Below are positions 40,275 to 48,861 of a DNA stretch of 64,000 bases, piece after piece. The stretch is from Fibrisoma montanum. Lineage in GTDB: Bacteria; Bacteroidota; Bacteroidia; Cytophagales; Spirosomataceae. Every line of letters starts with the position of its first letter. The stretch's first letter is position 1. Below the pieces are notes generated by a model. That model was not told where the DNA came from. It saw nothing but the letters and a program-made list of their open reading frames with translations, and searched no databases. The stretch covers positions 186,001 to 250,000 of the forward strand of contig NZ_QXED01000003.1 of the NCBI RefSeq assembly GCF_003583365.1, in the 5' to 3' direction. The position numbers were made by a program, and so were the translations under genes.

Positions 40275-41213
40275 ATGAACCATTTTTTTGTCCAAACGAA
40301 AACTGAACGGAGCGCGGGCGTACGGCTGCACGTAGTGGCCGCCGGCCCGGCCGATGGACCGCTGGTGATTCTGCTGCACGGATTTCCGGAGTTCTGGTAC
40401 GGCTGGCGGAAGCAGATCGACGACCTGGCTGCGGCCGGCTACCGGGTCTGGGTGCCCGATCAGCGGGGGTATAACCAAAGCGAAAAGCCCGCCGGCGTAG
40501 CCGATTACCGCGTCGATGCCTTGGTTGAGGACGTGATCGGTCTGATTGACGCGGCCAGGGAGCCGCAGGCATTCATCGTGGGACACGACTGGGGGGGACT
40601 GGTCGCCTGGCGGCTGGCCATGACCCATCCCGAACGCATCCGACGGCTGGTGATTCTGAACGTACCGCATCCGGGCGTGATGGCCCGGTTCATCGCCACC
40701 AGCCCGCGGCAGGCGCTCCGAAGCTGGTATATCTTCTTTTTTCAGGTACCCAGGCTGCCGGAGTGGGTCTTGCGGCTCGGCAACTGGCGGGCCATGTCGC
40801 GGGCTATGCACCGCAGCAGCCGACCCGGTACGTTCTCTGACGAGGACATGCGGTACTACCGCGAGGCCTGGACCCAGTCCGACCGCTACGGCATGACCGC
40901 GTTCAGAGCAATGATCAACTGGTATCGGGCCGCGTTCGGTCAGACCAGACGTAGCCCGACCGCGGGGCAGCAGTCGACCGCAAACCAACCAGGCGCGGCC
41001 CGGCCGAACGCGGCCCGACGCATTACCGTGCCGACGCTGCTACTCTGGGGCGCCCGTGACCAGTTTCTGCACCGGGATATGGCTCAGGCCAGTATCGAAC
41101 GCTGCGACCACGGCCGGCTGGTATATCTCGAGGAAGCTACCCACTGGGTTCAGCACGAAGAGCCAGCCCGGGTAAACGACCTGCTGAAGACGTTCCTGCG
41201 GGACGAATCCTGA
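40275..41213 (+). CDS. Alpha/beta hydrolase, epoxide hydrolase-like
   Basis: A 312-residue hydrolase. HGFPEFW (35-41) gives the oxyanion site, the nucleophile is Asp105 in VGHDWGG, the acid is in GARDQFL (about 257) and the histidine in EATHWVQHEEP (about 289). An aspartate nucleophile separates epoxide hydrolases and haloalkane dehalogenases from esterases; the HGFPE motif and the two aromatic cap residues favour an epoxide hydrolase. The stretch between about 225 and 250 (SPTAGQQSTANQPGAARPNAAR) is an unusual low-complexity linker inserted in the cap region. Substrate unknown. Confidence 0.83.
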   Translation: MNHFFVQTKTERSAGVRLHVVAAGPADGPLVILLHGFPEFWYGWRKQIDDLAAAGYRVWVPDQRGYNQSEKPAGVADYRVDALVEDVIGLIDAAREPQAFIVGHDWGGLVAWRLAMTHPERIRRLVILNVPHPGVMARFIATSPRQALRSWYIFFFQVPRLPEWVLRLGNWRAMSRAMHRSSRPGTFSDEDMRYYREAWTQSDRYGMTAFRAMINWYRAAFGQTRRSPTAGQQSTANQPGAARPNAARRITVPTLLLWGARDQFLHRDMAQASIERCDHGRLVYLEEATHWVQHEEPARVNDLLKTFLRDES

Positions 41214-41265
41214 AACTATCAGACAATTTTCTTGGTTGTATGGACAAAATTCTGATATTTGTGCC

Positions 41266-41649
41266 ATGCTATTACAGGACCGTACCGCCATCGTTTTTTC
41301 TGCCCTGAAAGGGGTGCCGGCTACCACGTTTTTCGAGGTGGCCGATCTGACCGGCTACCGGCGCGAACAGCTCGCCGAAGTGTTTGATACGTCGCTGAAG
41401 ACCTTTCAGCGGTACGAACGCGAACAAAAGAGACTGAATCCGCAGGACAGTGAGAAGGCACTGAAAATCATGGCGCTGTTCCAGAAGGGGCCGGAGGTGT
41501 TCGGGTCGATGGATGCGTTCCGGCGCTGGATGGACAAACCCGCCTACGGGCTCGGCAATCAGGTGCCGTTCGATCTGCTCCACACCTCGGGTGGGATCGA
41601 CCTGATTATGGACGAACTCGTCCGGATTGAATACGGTGACCTGGCGTAA
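41266..41649 (+). CDS. Xre/MbcA/ParS-type antitoxin of a RES toxin-antitoxin pair
   Basis: About 127 residues from the ATG at 41266; an in-frame TTG at 41236 would add ten residues. The N-terminal part holds a degenerate helix-turn-helix (REQLAEVFDTSLKTFQRYERE), and the C-terminal part matches the DUF2384 toxin-binding domain (AFRRWMDKPAYGLGNQVPFDLLHTSGG). Such antitoxins bind and block RES toxins and repress the operon. The RES gene begins 3 bp after the stop. An imperfect inverted repeat ACAAA...TTTGT at 41244-41262 could be the operator. Confidence 0.9.
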   Translation: MLLQDRTAIVFSALKGVPATTFFEVADLTGYRREQLAEVFDTSLKTFQRYEREQKRLNPQDSEKALKIMALFQKGPEVFGSMDAFRRWMDKPAYGLGNQVPFDLLHTSGGIDLIMDELVRIEYGDLA

Positions 41650-41652
41650 CGC

Positions 41653-42102
41653 ATGCGGGTATACCGAATTACCAAAGCCATATACGCTGACCGACTGGTG
41701 GCATCCGGTGGGGCGGCCCGCTGGAACGCGCGGGGCCGGTTTGTGATCTACACCGCGGCTACGCGGGCGCTGGCCTGTCTCGAAAACGTCGTGCATCGCA
41801 GCGGGGAGGGGCTTCAGGACGTGTTCCGGGTGATGGTGATCGACATCCCCGATACGTTGCCCATCGAACCCATCGCACCGGCGAGTTTGCCGCCGAACTG
41901 GTTTGACTTTCAGAACTACGTGTACTGCCAGCAACGGGGTGAAGAATGGCTGCAGACCGGCAAAACGGCGGTCCTGCAGGTGCCATCGGCCATCATTCCG
42001 AACGAGTGGAACTACCTGCTGAATCCCGGCCACCCCGATTTTTCGACAATTCAGCTCGTCCGCACCGAGCCGTTCGTGTTCGATCCGCGCATTAAGCAAT
42101 AG
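41653..42102 (+). CDS. RES domain NAD-degrading toxin
   Basis: A 149-residue RES-domain protein. Known RES toxins hydrolyse or phosphorylyse NAD+, starving the cell. The conserved core is visible: RWNARGRFVIYTA with Arg27 and Tyr33, Glu44 in LACLENVVH, and the C-terminal SAIIPNEWNYLLNPGHPDF that carries the last active-site residues. It follows its antitoxin by 3 bp, the usual order. The length is typical, so the toxin looks intact. Confidence 0.92.
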   Translation: MRVYRITKAIYADRLVASGGAARWNARGRFVIYTAATRALACLENVVHRSGEGLQDVFRVMVIDIPDTLPIEPIAPASLPPNWFDFQNYVYCQQRGEEWLQTGKTAVLQVPSAIIPNEWNYLLNPGHPDFSTIQLVRTEPFVFDPRIKQ

Positions 42103-42185
42103 CCCTACAGCCCCTCGCAATCGCCTGCACAAGCCCGGGGCGGTTAACCCAATGGCTGCTGAGGTCGATCAGCCGGCAGCCGGCC

Positions 42186-43100
42186 TTACAGCACCAGAAA
42201 CTGGCTCAGGTAATTCCGGGCGGTTAGGATAGCCGTCTGTACGTCGGCCGGGCTGCTTTCGTAGGCTTTGTCTTCCACTTCGATACAAATCGGCCCGCGG
42301 TACCGTACATCCGTCAGGGCCGCAAAAAAGTCGCGCCAGCGAACGTCGCCCAGTCCGGGCAGCTTGGGCGAATGATACTCCAGCGGATTGGCCATGATGC
42401 CCACGCGGTTGAGCTTGTCGCGGTACAGCTTTACGTCCTTGAGGTGAATGTGGTGCAGCCGGTCCCTATAGTCGTAGAGGGGCCGCACTTCGTCCATCAT
42501 CTGCCAGATCAGGTGCGAGGGGTCGTAGTTCAGGCCCAGCGCCCGCGACGGAATGATCTCGAACATCCGGTCCCAGATAGCCGGCGTGGTGGCGAGGTTC
42601 CGGCCGCCCGGCCATTCGTCGTTGGTGAACCACATCGGGCAGTTTTCAATCCCGATCGTTACGTTGGCCGCTTCGGCTTCCTGCACAAGGGCGGGCCAGT
42701 GGTCGGCAAACCGCTTCAGGTTGTCGGTGATGGTCAGCGCCGGATCGCGACCGATGAACGTATTGACGACCGGTACGTCCAGCGCAGCCGCGGCCCGGAT
42801 TACTTTCTTGATGTGCTCGCGGTAAAACCCGGCCTTCTCCGCGTCGGGGTCGAGGGGATTGGGGTAGTACCCCAGTCCGGAAATAAAAACGCCGTACTGC
42901 TGCTGGAGTGCCTTGACGTGGGCTACGTTGAGGTTGTCGACATCAATGTGAGTAACCCCCGCGTACCGGCGGGTATCGCTGTTGTCGGTGGGCCAGCACA
43001 TCACTTCCACGCACTGGAAGCGGTGTTCGGCGGCAAATTTGAAGACCGATTCAAGATCATAATCGGCCAGGATGGCGCTGACAAAGCCTAACTGAAGCAT
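42186..43100 (-). CDS. Sugar phosphate isomerase/epimerase (TIM barrel)
   Basis: About 304 residues from the ATG at 43100, which opens MLQLGFVSAILADYDLE; a longer frame to 43142 adds 14 residues. AP endonuclease 2-like TIM barrel used by xylose-isomerase-like sugar isomerases and epimerases. Metal ligands are expected at the Glu in GIENCPMW, Asp/His in LNYDPSHLIW, His in DRLHHIHLKD and Glu in CIEVEDKAYE. Last gene of the minus-strand operon with a kinase, deoC and a GntR regulator. Substrate unknown. Confidence 0.87.
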   Translation of the reverse strand: MLQLGFVSAILADYDLESVFKFAAEHRFQCVEVMCWPTDNSDTRRYAGVTHIDVDNLNVAHVKALQQQYGVFISGLGYYPNPLDPDAEKAGFYREHIKKVIRAAAALDVPVVNTFIGRDPALTITDNLKRFADHWPALVQEAEAANVTIGIENCPMWFTNDEWPGGRNLATTPAIWDRMFEIIPSRALGLNYDPSHLIWQMMDEVRPLYDYRDRLHHIHLKDVKLYRDKLNRVGIMANPLEYHSPKLPGLGDVRWRDFFAALTDVRYRGPICIEVEDKAYESSPADVQTAILTARNYLSQFLVL

Positions 43101-43141
43101 AGGGTTTTGGTTTGGGAAAAGGCAAAAATAAGGGAATGCCA

Positions 43142-44275
43142 TTAGTTGGAGGCTACCTCAGTCAGCCAATTGTCGAGGTAGGTCATCAATTGACCAGGGT
43201 CCGGACTAACGCCGGTTTCGATGTAAGCCCCCGAGGTGGCCATGCCCAGCAGCAGACAGTCCGCCAGGGAGAAGCCGTGCAGCAGGCCCCAGCAGTAGCC
43301 CGCGTTGAGGTTGTCGCCCCCGCCGGTGAGTACTTTGGGCACCGGGACCAGTCGGCCGGGCATGGCCACTACCCCGACGTCCGTGGCTACCAGCGAGCAA
43401 TCGATGGGATGAATCATCACCGCCGGAATCGTCGTTTTCTCCCGGATACACCGGGCAATCTCGGGCAGGTCCGGCGTCTGAGCCAGCCGCAGCGCGTCGG
43501 CGGGGCTGTGATCGTGCAAGGCCAGGTAAATGCGCCGGGCCTCGTTCTCGTTCATACCCAGCGTGACGTGGCCGTAGGGCGCGTACTGAGCCACGATCGC
43601 CAGGGCCTGCCGGATCGAGTCGGCCGACCGTTTGGTGGGGTCGCAGAGATCGAAAAACAAGTGTCGGCCGGGGTCGGTCGGCGCCGGTTGAACGACCTCG
43701 CGCAGATACTGTGCCCATACGTCAAGGCTGTGCGGCAGGTTGGCCCAGTCCACAAACGCGACCAGCTGGCTTTCGGCGTATTGCCGACGAAGCAGATCGA
43801 TACCTAGTTGCTCTACCAGAAACGACCAGCGCAGCCGGTCAAAAACCGATACTTCCGAAAAGATGAGTTTCCCGTCGCCGAACTCCAGGGCGTTGGTTTC
43901 GGCCGGCGGACCAAGCGAGACCAGTTCGCAACCGCGGTGCATTCGATCGAATACCGGATCGCTCAGGGTACCGATGCAGCGATTCGATACGCCCAGCGAT
44001 GCCAGCGCCTGCGCCATAATGGGTGCGTTCCCGCCGATCTTGGTTGCCAGCGTCACGAGTTCGATCTGGCCGCTTTTGCCGGCGAGGGTGTGCAGCAGGT
44101 CGGCCAGTTCACTGATCTGGCCGAAGTAGTCGTTGCCGTCGGGGCGTTTGGCCCGGACCACCTTCTGAATCTTATCGACGTACCCATCGAGCCCCACAAA
44201 CGCCTTGTAGGGCGACTGCGGGCCGGTGGTCCGTAACCGGTCGAGGAGCGATTGTAGGCGGGCGGATAGGTGCAT
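43142..44275 (-). CDS. PfkB-family carbohydrate kinase (atypical)
   Basis: A 377-residue kinase. The PfkB end motif is present in variant form, LTGGGDNLNAGYCWGLL, with the catalytic Asp in GGGDN where most members have GAGD. The start has LDGYVDKIQK and IGGNAPIMAQALASLG, the substrate-side signature 1. It phosphorylates a sugar or sugar derivative using ATP. Lies between the isomerase (41 bp downstream) and deoC (119 bp upstream, filled by a GTTTGTGG repeat). A deoxyribose or related kinase is a reasonable guess from context, no more. Confidence 0.85.
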   Translation of the reverse strand: MHLSARLQSLLDRLRTTGPQSPYKAFVGLDGYVDKIQKVVRAKRPDGNDYFGQISELADLLHTLAGKSGQIELVTLATKIGGNAPIMAQALASLGVSNRCIGTLSDPVFDRMHRGCELVSLGPPAETNALEFGDGKLIFSEVSVFDRLRWSFLVEQLGIDLLRRQYAESQLVAFVDWANLPHSLDVWAQYLREVVQPAPTDPGRHLFFDLCDPTKRSADSIRQALAIVAQYAPYGHVTLGMNENEARRIYLALHDHSPADALRLAQTPDLPEIARCIREKTTIPAVMIHPIDCSLVATDVGVVAMPGRLVPVPKVLTGGGDNLNAGYCWGLLHGFSLADCLLLGMATSGAYIETGVSPDPGQLMTYLDNWLTEVASN

Positions 44276-44280
44276 CGTAC

Positions 44281-44398
44281 GGTTTGTGGTTTTTCGGTTT
44301 GTGGTTTATGGTTCAGGGCGTGAAGTCTCGCCACGGTATGAATGATGGTGTATCGTATACAGAAGCCACAAACCGATAAACTACAAACTACAAACTAG
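44281..44398. repeat. GTTTGTGGTT-type inverted repeat element, copy 2
   Basis: Left arm GGTTTGTGGTTTTTCGGTTT and following units, right arm CACAAACCGATAAACTACAA and following units reaching into the deoC stop codon. Same family as 22668-22789. Confidence 0.6.
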
Positions 44399-45162
44399 TA
44401 CCCTTTCGATTCCTGAACCGGCTTGGTGGGAGTGTCTGCGCCCACGACGCCGAAGCGACGATAAGCGTCTTCCATGATGGTGGCCGTTGCGCTGGCCCCC
44501 AGGCGCGTAACGCCCATCGCTTTGACGCGCAGCAGGCCGTCCAGGGTCCGGACACCGCCCGCGGCTTTGACCTGAATCCCCGGCCCGACGTGATCGAGCA
44601 TCAGCCGCAGGTCATGCTCCGTGGCTCCTTCGTACGAATACGTCCCGTCGGGCCCCTTCACGAAGCCATAGCCGGTCGAGGTCTTGACAAACTCCGCTTT
44701 AACGGCCGTGCAGATGTCGCACAGCCGGATCTTGTAGGCATCGTCCGGGAGGTAGTCGTTTTCAAAAATGACCTTCAGAATGGCCCCGTGTTGGGTGCAG
44801 GCGTCTTTAACGGCCTGGATTTCCGCCTGAACGTAGTCCCAGTCGTTGCCGAGGACCTTGCCGATGTTGACGACCATATCAATCTCAACGGCCCCGTCCC
44901 GGCAGGCTTGTTCGGTTTCGGCGACCTTTACGTCGATGGTACTGTTGCCGTGGGGGAACCCAATGACCGTACCAACCAGGACGTCGGAACCGGCCAGCAG
45001 TTCGGCCGCCATCCGGACGGCGTACGGTTTGATGCAGACGGACGCGACGTCGTAGCGTCTGGCGAGTTCGCAGCCGTCGCGCAGTTCGGCGTCGGTCAGC
45101 GTGGGGTGAAGAAGCGAGTGGTCAATCAGTTTGGCAATCTCGCGGACAAGGGTCTGGCTCAT
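44395..45162 (-). CDS. deoC: Deoxyribose-phosphate aldolase
   Basis: A 255-residue class I aldolase, splitting 2-deoxyribose 5-phosphate into glyceraldehyde 3-phosphate and acetaldehyde. The Schiff-base lysine lies in FVKTSTGYGF (about 155-164); the second active-site lysine in VKAAGGVRT (about 198-206); the loop DHSLLHPTLTDAE at the N-terminus carries the proton-relay Asp. In an operon with a GntR regulator upstream (29 bp) and a PfkB-type kinase downstream, fitting salvage or catabolism of a deoxy sugar. Confidence 0.95.
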   Translation of the reverse strand: MSQTLVREIAKLIDHSLLHPTLTDAELRDGCELARRYDVASVCIKPYAVRMAAELLAGSDVLVGTVIGFPHGNSTIDVKVAETEQACRDGAVEIDMVVNIGKVLGNDWDYVQAEIQAVKDACTQHGAILKVIFENDYLPDDAYKIRLCDICTAVKAEFVKTSTGYGFVKGPDGTYSYEGATEHDLRLMLDHVGPGIQVKAAGGVRTLDGLLRVKAMGVTRLGASATATIMEDAYRRFGVVGADTPTKPVQESKGY

Positions 45163-45190
45163 GAGTACGAAGAAAAAAGAGTCGGGATGA

Positions 45191-45907
45191 TTACAGAATA
45201 TTACTGATGGCGTACTGCTCGGTATGGCAGTAGAGCAGACTGTACACGTAGAAATCCGGCAGGCTGGTCAGGTACCGCCGTTCGATGTAGAGCAGGGGGG
45301 TATTGCGTCTGCAACCGAAAATCGTGGCCTGTTCCGGACGGGCGGCTACGGCGCGCAGACTCTGTTCCAGGTTGCGGATGTCGATCTGGTGCCGCACGCT
45401 CAGGGTCCGAAACAGCGAACCGTCCAGAAACGGCTCCGTCAGCAGCGATGCTGTCGCGTTCTGAATCGGTACGAAGGTGTGTTCCAGCATCACCGGTACG
45501 TCGTCGGCGTAGCGCAGGCGGTTTATGGCGATGCAGCCGGCCTGCTGCTCGTCGGCCGATAGCGGATAAACAAACGGAGCCGGCCAGTCGGCCGGCGCGG
45601 GTGGATTCAGGAACGTAGTCCGTACCTGGTGGCTGGTGTTACCCACTACGTCCGAAAACCCCCGGAACGACAGTAAGCCCAGCGACGGTCGGGTAGAGGT
45701 CACGAGGCTGCCCTTGCCGTGCCGCCGTTCGATGAACCCATCCCGCACGAGTTCGTTCAGCGCCTGCCGAACGGTCATCCGGGTGGTTTGGAACGTCGCG
45801 CACAGCTCGTTTTCCGACGGAAGCAGACTGCCGGTTGGATAAACGCCCTGCTGAATCTCCTGTTTCAGCGTGTGATGGATCTGTTGGTAGTGACGTAGCC
45901 TGGTCAT
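45191..45907 (-). CDS. GntR/HutC-type transcriptional regulator
   Basis: A 238-residue regulator: winged helix-turn-helix at about 5-70 (LLPSENELCATFQTTRMTVRQALNELV) and a UTRA effector domain at about 95-235. UTRA domains bind sugar phosphates or other small metabolites. It is the first gene of the operon with deoC, the kinase and the isomerase, and its own upstream region has a palindrome of the HutC-operator kind (45934-45945). Confidence 0.92.
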   Translation of the reverse strand: MTRLRHYQQIHHTLKQEIQQGVYPTGSLLPSENELCATFQTTRMTVRQALNELVRDGFIERRHGKGSLVTSTRPSLGLLSFRGFSDVVGNTSHQVRTTFLNPPAPADWPAPFVYPLSADEQQAGCIAINRLRYADDVPVMLEHTFVPIQNATASLLTEPFLDGSLFRTLSVRHQIDIRNLEQSLRAVAARPEQATIFGCRRNTPLLYIERRYLTSLPDFYVYSLLYCHTEQYAISNIL

Positions 45908-45933
45908 GACGCCATGAAAGTAAGCAAGGAATC

Positions 45934-45945
45934 TTGTATAGACAA
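45934..45945. promoter_or_regulatory. Candidate GntR/HutC operator
   Basis: TTGTATAGACAA is a near-palindrome of the GTATAGAC/GTCTATAC type bound by many HutC-subfamily regulators, 27 bp before the GntR gene. A 9-bp match, TTGTCTATA, lies in the gyrA promoter at 46132-46140. Confidence 0.45.
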
Positions 45946-46126
45946 CTTTTTGGCAATTATTTAATTCTGCAACGGAGCTGCAAATTGTACTTGCCCAAGG
46001 AAACCGATCAGTTTATAATATGAACGAAATACACCATAATACAGGTCTGGACGGCAGGGCAGGAGGGGAGTAGAAAGCGAACGCGTGGGATGACAGCCGT
46101 TATTTTTATTTTTGCCGGAAAATTTG

Positions 46127-46134
46127 TATATTTG
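46127..46134 (+). promoter_or_regulatory. -7 promoter box of gyrA
   Basis: TATATTTG is an exact TAnnTTTG match 67 bp before the gyrA start, with a T-rich run in the -33 position. Confidence 0.6.
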
Positions 46135-46200
46135 TCTATAGCCCGGCGTATACGTCATGTATGCGCTGAAATAGTAAATTTTTGCGAAACCCCTTGTTAT

Positions 46201-48720
46201 ATGACGGACGAAACGCCCGATCTGGAATCCCCCAGCAATATCATTCCCATTAACATTGAGGACGAGATGCGTGGTGCCTACATCGATTACTCGATGTCGG
46301 TAATTATCTCGCGTGCCTTGCCCGATGTTCGCGACGGTCTGAAGCCTGTGCACCGCCGGGTGCTCTTCGGTATGGCCGAGCTGGGGGTGAACTACAACAA
46401 ACCATATAAAAAATCCGCCCGTATCGTCGGGGAGGTGCTTGGTAAGTACCACCCGCACGGCGATGCGTCGGTCTATGATACCATGGTCCGGATGGCCCAG
46501 GATTGGTCGCTGCGGTATCCGCTGGTCGACGGTCAGGGGAACTTCGGCTCCATCGACGGCGATTCGCCGGCGGCCATGCGGTATACCGAGGCCCGTCTGA
46601 AGCGCATCGCCGAGGAAATACTGACCGACATCTACAAAGAAACGGTCGATTTTCAGCCCAACTTCGACGACTCGCTGGAAGAGCCGTCGGTGATGCCCGC
46701 CAAACTGCCGAACCTGCTGCTCAACGGCTCGTCGGGGATTGCCGTGGGTATGGCTACCAACATGGCTCCTCACAACCTCTCGGAGGTAGTCGACGGGATC
46801 GTGGCGTACCTGGATAACACCGACGTTACGGTGGAGGAACTGATGGAGTACGTCAAGGCGCCGGACTTCCCGACGGGGGGAACCATCTACGGTATGGAAG
46901 GGGTGAAGTCAGCCTTCCGTACGGGTCGGGGCCGGGTGGTGATCCGGGCCAACGCGACCATCGAGGAAAATCGGGGCAAAACCCAGATCATCGTCACGGA
47001 GATTCCGTACATGGTCAACAAAGCGGTAATGCTCGAAAAGACGGCCGATCTGATCAACGAAAAGAAGATTGAGGGCATCTCGGCGTTCCGCGACGAGTCG
47101 GACCGTGACGGACTGCGGGTGGTATACGACCTCAAGAAGGACGCCATTCCCAACGTGGTTCTGAACAATCTGTATAAGCATACGTCGCTGCAATCGTCCT
47201 TCGGGATCAACAACGTCGCGCTGGTGAAAGGCCGCCCGATGGTGCTGAATCTGAAAGACATGATTCGCTACTACGTTGAGCACCGGTTCGAGGTTGTTAC
47301 CCGGCGGACGCAGTACGAACTTCGCGAAGCCGAGAAGCGGGCGCATATCCTCGAAGGTCTGCTCATCGCGCTTGACAACATCGATGCGGTGATCGAACTG
47401 ATCCGGGGGTCACGCGATCCGGAAGTAGCCAAGAACGGTCTGATGACCCGCTTTGAACTGAGCGAGGTGCAGGCCAAGGCGATTCTGGAAATGCGTCTGC
47501 AGCGCCTGACGGGACTGGAGCGGGATAAACTCCAGGCTGAGTTCGACGAACTCATGAAGCAGATTGCCGACCTGAAGGCGATCCTCGCCAGCGAAGAGCG
47601 CAAGCGGCAGGTAATCAAAGACGAACTGATCGATGTTCGGGCCCGCTACGGGGATCTGCGCCGGACGCAGATCAACCCCCTCGGCGACGGCGATATCGAC
47701 GATCTGTCGCTGATTGCGGACGAGGAAATGCTCATTACCATCTCCCACGAAGGCTACGTAAAGCGGACTCCGCTGAGCGAGTATCGTACGCAGGGGCGGG
47801 GTGGTGTAGGGGCCAAAGCCGTGGTGACCAAAGACGAGGACTTTACCGAGCACCTCTTTACGGCCACCATGCACAACACCCTGCTGATTTTTACCCAGAA
47901 GGGCCGGTTGTACTGGCTGCCGGTATACAAGCTGCCGGAAGGAAGCCGAACGGCAAAAGGGCGGCCATTGGCGAACTTCATCAACATTGAGTCGGACGAT
48001 ACCGTTCGGGCGGTGATCAATGTGAAGAGCCTCGACAACGACGATTACATCAACAATAACTACGTCGTGATGTGTACCCGCCAGGGCACCATCAAGAAGA
48101 CCCTGCTCGAAGCGTATTCGCGGCCCCGGCAGAACGGCATCATCGCCATCACCATCGATGAGGATGATCAACTGCTGGCGGTGTGTCTGACCAACGGCGA
48201 CAACGAAATCGTCATTGCGTCCAGCGCCGGTAAGGCGGTGCGTTTCCACGAAAGCCGGGTGCGTCCGATGGGTCGTACGGCCGCCGGGGTGCGGGCCATT
48301 ACCCTCGACGACGAGGATTCGACCGACCACGTTATTGGTATGGTGTGCATCGGCTCGGATAATCCGCAGCTGCTGGTCGTTTCGGAGAAAGGGTACGGCA
48401 AGCGGTCTGATATCGACGAATACCGGGTAACCAACCGGGGCGCTAAAGGCGTTGGTACGCTGAAGGTGACCGATAAGGTTGGTAAACTGGTGGCCGTACT
48501 TGACGTAACGGATAACGACGACCTGATGATCATCAACAAATCGGGGATCGCCATCCGGATGGCCGTCAGTAACGTGAGCGTAATTGGCCGCAATACCCAG
48601 GGCGTTCGGCTGATTCGCCTGAACGAAGGCGACGAAATTTCGTCCGTAACAAAAATTGAGAAAGAAGAAGGGGAGGAGGGTCCCGCGGTCGTTGCTGAGC
48701 CCCAATCTCTTGACGAATAG
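46201..48720 (+). CDS. gyrA: DNA gyrase subunit A
   Basis: An 839-residue gyrase A subunit. I start at ATG 46201 ([20 protein letters not shown]), since the upstream extension to 46090 overlaps the promoter. The cleavage domain has the catalytic Tyr128 (AAMRYTE) and [11 protein letters not shown] in the quinolone region, where residue 89 is Ala at the place of E. coli Ser83. The C-terminal pinwheel carries a GyrA box, QGRGGVG, at about 540. With GyrB it introduces negative supercoils. gyrB is not in the window. Confidence 0.97.
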   Translation: MTDETPDLESPSNIIPINIEDEMRGAYIDYSMSVIISRALPDVRDGLKPVHRRVLFGMAELGVNYNKPYKKSARIVGEVLGKYHPHGDASVYDTMVRMAQDWSLRYPLVDGQGNFGSIDGDSPAAMRYTEARLKRIAEEILTDIYKETVDFQPNFDDSLEEPSVMPAKLPNLLLNGSSGIAVGMATNMAPHNLSEVVDGIVAYLDNTDVTVEELMEYVKAPDFPTGGTIYGMEGVKSAFRTGRGRVVIRANATIEENRGKTQIIVTEIPYMVNKAVMLEKTADLINEKKIEGISAFRDESDRDGLRVVYDLKKDAIPNVVLNNLYKHTSLQSSFGINNVALVKGRPMVLNLKDMIRYYVEHRFEVVTRRTQYELREAEKRAHILEGLLIALDNIDAVIELIRGSRDPEVAKNGLMTRFELSEVQAKAILEMRLQRLTGLERDKLQAEFDELMKQIADLKAILASEERKRQVIKDELIDVRARYGDLRRTQINPLGDGDIDDLSLIADEEMLITISHEGYVKRTPLSEYRTQGRGGVGAKAVVTKDEDFTEHLFTATMHNTLLIFTQKGRLYWLPVYKLPEGSRTAKGRPLANFINIESDDTVRAVINVKSLDNDDYINNNYVVMCTRQGTIKKTLLEAYSRPRQNGIIAITIDEDDQLLAVCLTNGDNEIVIASSAGKAVRFHESRVRPMGRTAAGVRAITLDDEDSTDHVIGMVCIGSDNPQLLVVSEKGYGKRSDIDEYRVTNRGAKGVGTLKVTDKVGKLVAVLDVTDNDDLMIINKSGIAIRMAVSNVSVIGRNTQGVRLIRLNEGDEISSVTKIEKEEGEEGPAVVAEPQSLDE

Positions 48721-48861
48721 GTCTTTATAGGGACCGGCGTTGAGCCGTTCGTGGTGGCTGACCGACATCATGAACGGCTCAAACAATTTAGGCACTGTCA
48801 TGCTTATACGGATGGATTCCGTAATTTCGTTCTTGAAAACAAAAAACATAACCACTTACTC

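Noticed and set aside
47410-48855. 481-codon minus-strand frame opposite gyrA
   Set aside because: Shadow of gyrA; composition shows no protein family marks.
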